Source of the DNA: Sediminicola arcticus
Lineage (GTDB): Bacteria > Bacteroidota > Bacteroidia > Flavobacteriales > Flavobacteriaceae
NCBI RefSeq assembly: GCF_040566695.1
Contig: NZ_JBEXAE010000003.1
Span: 186,001 to 250,000, forward strand
DNA length: 64,000 bases
Reading direction: 5' to 3'
The notes below the pieces were generated by a model. It did not search any database, was not told the origin of the DNA, and saw nothing but the letters and a program-made list of their open reading frames with translations. Position numbers and translations under genes: made by a program. Positions 60,936-64,000 of this stretch are shown here, piece after piece; position 1 is the stretch's first letter, and each line of letters begins with the position of its first letter.

Positions 60936-61721
60936 ATGCAAAAGGAACGCAACTATTATCTAATTGAATTACAATTCTTGGGATTCCGATACAGCGGGTG
61001 GCAGAAACAGCCCGGTCAAAAGACCATTGAAAGCATGCTCTTGAAAACTTTAAAGTTCATATTGCCTGAACGAAAATTTAAAATATTGGGAGCCGGTCGC
61101 ACCGATGCAAAGGTATCTGCCCTACAAGCTGCTTTTGAACTTTTTTTGGAAGACCTACCTTTGGACGACTTAATGGAATTTAAGGATTTATTCAATAAGA
61201 ACTTACCTCCAGATATAAGAATAATATCCATTTCAAATGTTGTTAAGGACTTCAACATCATTCAAAATAGCAAAGAAAAGGAGTACGTCTATTTATTTTC
61301 ATTTGGCCAAAAAAATCATCCTTTTAGCGCTCCCTTCATTGCTAACATACAGGATGATTTAGATTTGGAACTGATGACCAAAGCAGCACACCTGTTTGTT
61401 GGAGATCATGATTTCCGAAATTACACCACAAGACATCAGGACAATACTAATTATAATCGCAGTATTAAAAGCTGTGAAATTCAAGAGAACACCATATTAA
61501 AGGCCAATTTTTTTCCTGAAAAAAGCTATGCGCTTCACATTGTATCAGAAGGCTTTATGCGCTATCAAGTACGTATGGTCATGGGAGCTTTAATTTCACT
61601 GGGGAAAGGTGAGTTAAGCCTTAATGATATAAAAAGAACCCTTAAGCCAGAAACTGAATTCCTATTGTCCTATGTTGCTCCAGGTTCTGGATTATTGTTG
61701 AATAGATTGGATTTTCACTAA
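60936..61721 (+). CDS. truA: TruA-family tRNA pseudouridine synthase
   Basis: Pseudouridylation of the tRNA anticodon stem, 261 aa. Catalytic Asp57 in GAGRTDAKVSA, then YVYLFSFGQ, HDFRNYTTRHQD and the C-terminal RMVMGALISLGKG are family motifs. The motif is GRTDAKV rather than the usual GRTDAGV, so this may be one of the divergent TruA homologues and not the main copy; many Bacteroidota carry more than one. Monocistronic by layout. Confidence 0.85.
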   Translation: MQKERNYYLIELQFLGFRYSGWQKQPGQKTIESMLLKTLKFILPERKFKILGAGRTDAKVSALQAAFELFLEDLPLDDLMEFKDLFNKNLPPDIRIISISNVVKDFNIIQNSKEKEYVYLFSFGQKNHPFSAPFIANIQDDLDLELMTKAAHLFVGDHDFRNYTTRHQDNTNYNRSIKSCEIQENTILKANFFPEKSYALHIVSEGFMRYQVRMVMGALISLGKGELSLNDIKRTLKPETEFLLSYVAPGSGLLLNRLDFH

Positions 61722-61767
61722 TTTTTTTGCCCACATATTCCTATCTTTAAATCATAAAATACATCGT

Positions 61768-62859
61768 ATGTCAAAAAAGAAATCCAACTATAAAACTACC
61801 CACAAGAAACAACCTAGAGCTAACAAAAAAATAGGGAAGGCACCAGGTACGGTAACCTATTTAGGATTTAGAGAAGGACAAAAAAGCGATGTAAGTATCA
61901 TAGAATTTGATGAAAATTCATATCAAGTTTACCAAACGGACGTGGTTGAAAAAATTCTTGATTTTAAGAACTCGCCCTCAACTTCTTGGATTAATGTAGT
62001 TGGATTAAGTGATGAGGCCTATATAGAAAATCTTGGCAGGACTTTTGAGTTGAATCCATTGACTATTGAGGATGCGGTGAATACCAGTCAAAGACCAAAA
62101 ATTGATGAATATGAAAACTATATTTTTTGCGTTCTAAAAATGATTTATCTGGATGCCAATAATGAACTGGTAAGTGAGCATGTTGCCTTTGTACTAATGG
62201 ATAAAGCTGTACTTGTCTTTCAGGAACTTAAAGAAGACGTTTTCAATGGATTAAGAGATCGTATCCATACAAAATCGGGTCGTATTAGGAGTAGGGGAGC
62301 AGACTATTTACTTTTTACCCTTTTAGATGCCATTATAGATAATTATTTTGTTGTTTTGGAGAATATCAATTCGAAAATAGAGCAATTAGAGGAAGAAGTA
62401 TATGATAATCCGACTCCATATACTGCACGAAAAATCCAAGATCTCAAAAAAGAGGTTTTAAGAGTACGTAGAAGGATATTTCCAGTAAAGGAATTGATCA
62501 ACAGACTTATAGAATCCGAAAACCCCTTGGTCACAAAGGACACCAAATTGTTCTTAAAGGATTTAATGGATCACTGCCTCGAAATCAATGAAAGCCTTCA
62601 GATTTATAGAGAAATGTCCATGAGTTTATTAGAGATGTACATGAGTAATGTTAGCAATAAAATGAACGAGGTGATGAAAGTGCTTACCATTATGGCATCT
62701 ATATTTATTCCTTTGACATTTATAGTTGGAATCTATGGGATGAACTTTTCCTTTATGCCGGAACTAGAGTGGAAATATGGCTATTTTGTTGTCTTAGGAG
62801 TTATGTTAACTCTTTTTATTACCATGTTAATTTTATTTAAAAAGAAACGCTGGCTTTAA
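61768..62859 (+). CDS. corA: CorA-family magnesium/cobalt transporter
   Basis: A 363-aa pentameric inner membrane ion channel. The long cytoplasmic N-terminal domain and the stalk helix precede two C-terminal helices with the selectivity motif GMN in VGIYGMNFSFMPEL. A basic N-terminal extension (KKKSNYKTTHKKQPRANKK) is present. Substrate is Mg2+ by family. No obvious operon partner. Confidence 0.94.
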   Translation: MSKKKSNYKTTHKKQPRANKKIGKAPGTVTYLGFREGQKSDVSIIEFDENSYQVYQTDVVEKILDFKNSPSTSWINVVGLSDEAYIENLGRTFELNPLTIEDAVNTSQRPKIDEYENYIFCVLKMIYLDANNELVSEHVAFVLMDKAVLVFQELKEDVFNGLRDRIHTKSGRIRSRGADYLLFTLLDAIIDNYFVVLENINSKIEQLEEEVYDNPTPYTARKIQDLKKEVLRVRRRIFPVKELINRLIESENPLVTKDTKLFLKDLMDHCLEINESLQIYREMSMSLLEMYMSNVSNKMNEVMKVLTIMASIFIPLTFIVGIYGMNFSFMPELEWKYGYFVVLGVMLTLFITMLILFKKKRWL

Positions 62860-63069
62860 CAAACCATTTTGTTAATACTTCCCAAATACCGTTAAAGGCC
62901 GTTAAACACCTTGACAAATATAGCTATACCACGTATATTAGGATAGTTGGACATAATAAATATCTTATAAAAGCATTCGCCTAATACGCTAATATTCTAT
63001 TGGCAAATCAAAGACTACCTGTCCAAAAGTAACATCACTTTTTTTAATCCTAAAAAACATATATCGAAT

Positions 63070-63570
63070 ATGAATTATTTAAATATTAATGAAGAAAAAT
63101 TATTGCCTGTCGTTGTAGAACTCAATACATTATTGGCAGACTACCATATGTACTATCAAAAACTGAGAAACTTTCATTGGAACATTTTAGGGAATAACTT
63201 CTTTGATCTTCACGAGAAGTTTGAGGAGTTATATACTGATGCAAGAGTAAAGGTAGATGATATCGCAGAACGTATTTTAACGTTAAGGTATCATCCAATG
63301 AGTAATTACAGTGAATATTTAAAAGCGTCCGCAATTAAAGAAAGCATGAATTCTCTGACCGATAAGGAAATGGTAGTAGAAATTTTAGAATCACATAGTT
63401 TATTATTAAAACAGATGACAAAGGTGGTAAATAAAGCTGATTCTATTGGAGATGAAGGAACCATTGACCTGATTGGAGCCTATATTAGAAATCTTGAAAA
63501 AACAAGTTGGATGTTGGACGCTTGGAATAAGGAAAAAACTGATAAGCTAAGGAACGCTTCTGTAAGCTAG
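63070..63570 (+). CDS. dps: Dps-family ferritin-like protein
   Basis: A 166-aa iron-storing, DNA-protecting dodecamer subunit. Ferroxidase residues at the dimer interface: His in FHWNILG, Asp/Glu in HEKFEELYTDARVKVDDIAERIL. Dps oxidises Fe2+ with hydrogen peroxide and is usually stress-induced; no OxyR site is visible here. The upstream 200 bases contain no other gene. Confidence 0.93.
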   Translation: MNYLNINEEKLLPVVVELNTLLADYHMYYQKLRNFHWNILGNNFFDLHEKFEELYTDARVKVDDIAERILTLRYHPMSNYSEYLKASAIKESMNSLTDKEMVVEILESHSLLLKQMTKVVNKADSIGDEGTIDLIGAYIRNLEKTSWMLDAWNKEKTDKLRNASVS

Positions 63571-63675
63571 TCTTTGAGACTAATAACAGATTCAACATTA
63601 AAAGTAATTATTAGCACAAAATATGAGCAAAGTGCTAAAATTGATAATAGAATTACGAATATTAAAACAAAACAT

Positions 63676-64000
63676 ATGAAATCTATAAAGATAATACTAA
63701 GCACATTATTAATTTTCTCGGCAACTACAATATTCGCCCAAGAAAATAGTGAAATGACCTCAGAAACTGTAGAGAAAACCTATGAGGTTTATGAAAATGG
63801 AGAGTTGATAAAAAATTCTGTAAAAATTAATACAGTTATTTCCAGAGATGTTCTAATGGAGCCAGAGGACAAGTCCAAGGTAAATCAAGATCGTATATTC
63901 CAGAAAAAGAATGTTATGAAAACGGTGAAAATTGATAGCGATTCAGATAATGCCTATGACGAGATTATAAAATTTAGTTATAGGGCAGATATAAAGTCGG
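63676..64000 (+). CDS. Secreted protein of unknown function (5' part)
   Basis: The frame opens at ATG 63676 and runs off the right edge. MKSIKIILSTLLIFSATTIFA-type signal peptide (cleavage likely after FAQ) is followed by a mature part with EVYENGELIKNSVKIN and KTVKIDSDSDNAYDEIIKF. Similar short secreted proteins are common in Flavobacteriaceae. It starts about 105 bases after dps. Function unknown. Confidence 0.6.
   Translation, partial: MKSIKIILSTLLIFSATTIFAQENSEMTSETVEKTYEVYENGELIKNSVKINTVISRDVLMEPEDKSKVNQDRIFQKKNVMKTVKIDSDSDNAYDEIIKFSYRADIKS

Noticed and set aside
62860..63069. Search for a small RNA or tRNA in the gap before dps
   Set aside because: No cloverleaf, terminator or conserved element is visible; only a short GTTAAA repeat.
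1..64000. CRISPR arrays, insertion sequences, prophage genes, rRNA and tRNA genes
   Set aside because: No regularly spaced repeats, transposase or integrase motifs, phage structural genes or tRNA-like folds could be recognised anywhere in the window.

Overview
The window is about 64 kb of AT-rich chromosome from a member of the Bacteroidota, almost certainly the family Flavobacteriaceae. The evidence is two SusC-like TonB receptors with N-terminal carboxypeptidase-regulatory domains, a PorX-type response regulator, an LpxC-FabZ fusion, a HisB fusion, a HisI-HisE fusion, and many Bacteroidota-type promoters (-7 box TAnnTTTG, sometimes with TTG about 19 bases upstream). It is mostly core chromosome. 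I see no prophage, IS element, CRISPR array, rRNA or tRNA.

Layout. 1-2.9 kb: tail of an unrecognised gene, a sulfite-dehydrogenase-like molybdoprotein plus anchored cytochrome c, and a sterol-desaturase-family oxygenase. 2.9-7.2 kb: TonB receptor with a His-rich small partner ending in RGPPASA, two small envelope proteins, and a DUF937 gene broken by two frameshifts. 7.2-11.6 kb: serA, serC and a LuxC-like acyl-CoA reductase, divergent from a ferredoxin, then a methyltransferase. 11.7-22.2 kb: second large TonB receptor, ychF, parE-parC-mscL and a second sterol-desaturase-family gene. 22.5-35.3 kb: small lipoproteins, two XRE-type regulators, an M14 peptidase, an Lrp regulator, DinB, BrkB, aroB, proline dehydrogenase, alanine dehydrogenase, and a cluster of related four-helix membrane proteins, one of them a clear pseudogene.

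35.6-48.5 kb: tsaE, porX and an HD phosphohydrolase, then the lipid A operon lpxD-lpxC/fabZ-lpxA-efp, an lpxD paralogue, sucD, fabG, a von Willebrand A membrane protein and a prohibitin. 48.6-56.6 kb: a complete histidine operon (hisG-D-C-B-H-GNAT-A-F-IE) preceded by what reads as a translational attenuator: an 18-codon leader peptide with three consecutive His codons, followed by a strong intrinsic terminator. 56.6-64 kb: a DUF1853 protein, a vWA/AAA+ pair, a small membrane protein, truA, corA, dps and the start of a secreted protein cut by the window edge.

Most notable for follow-up: the his attenuator; the tandem membrane-protein family with a decayed paralogue (at least two nonsense codons and two frameshifts); the double frameshift in the DUF937 gene; the RGPPASA protein next to a TonB receptor; a cluster of related inverted repeats between an XRE regulator and an M14 peptidase; and back-to-back overlapping promoters between the acyl-CoA reductase and the ferredoxin. 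I found no unmistakable new defence or mobile system.
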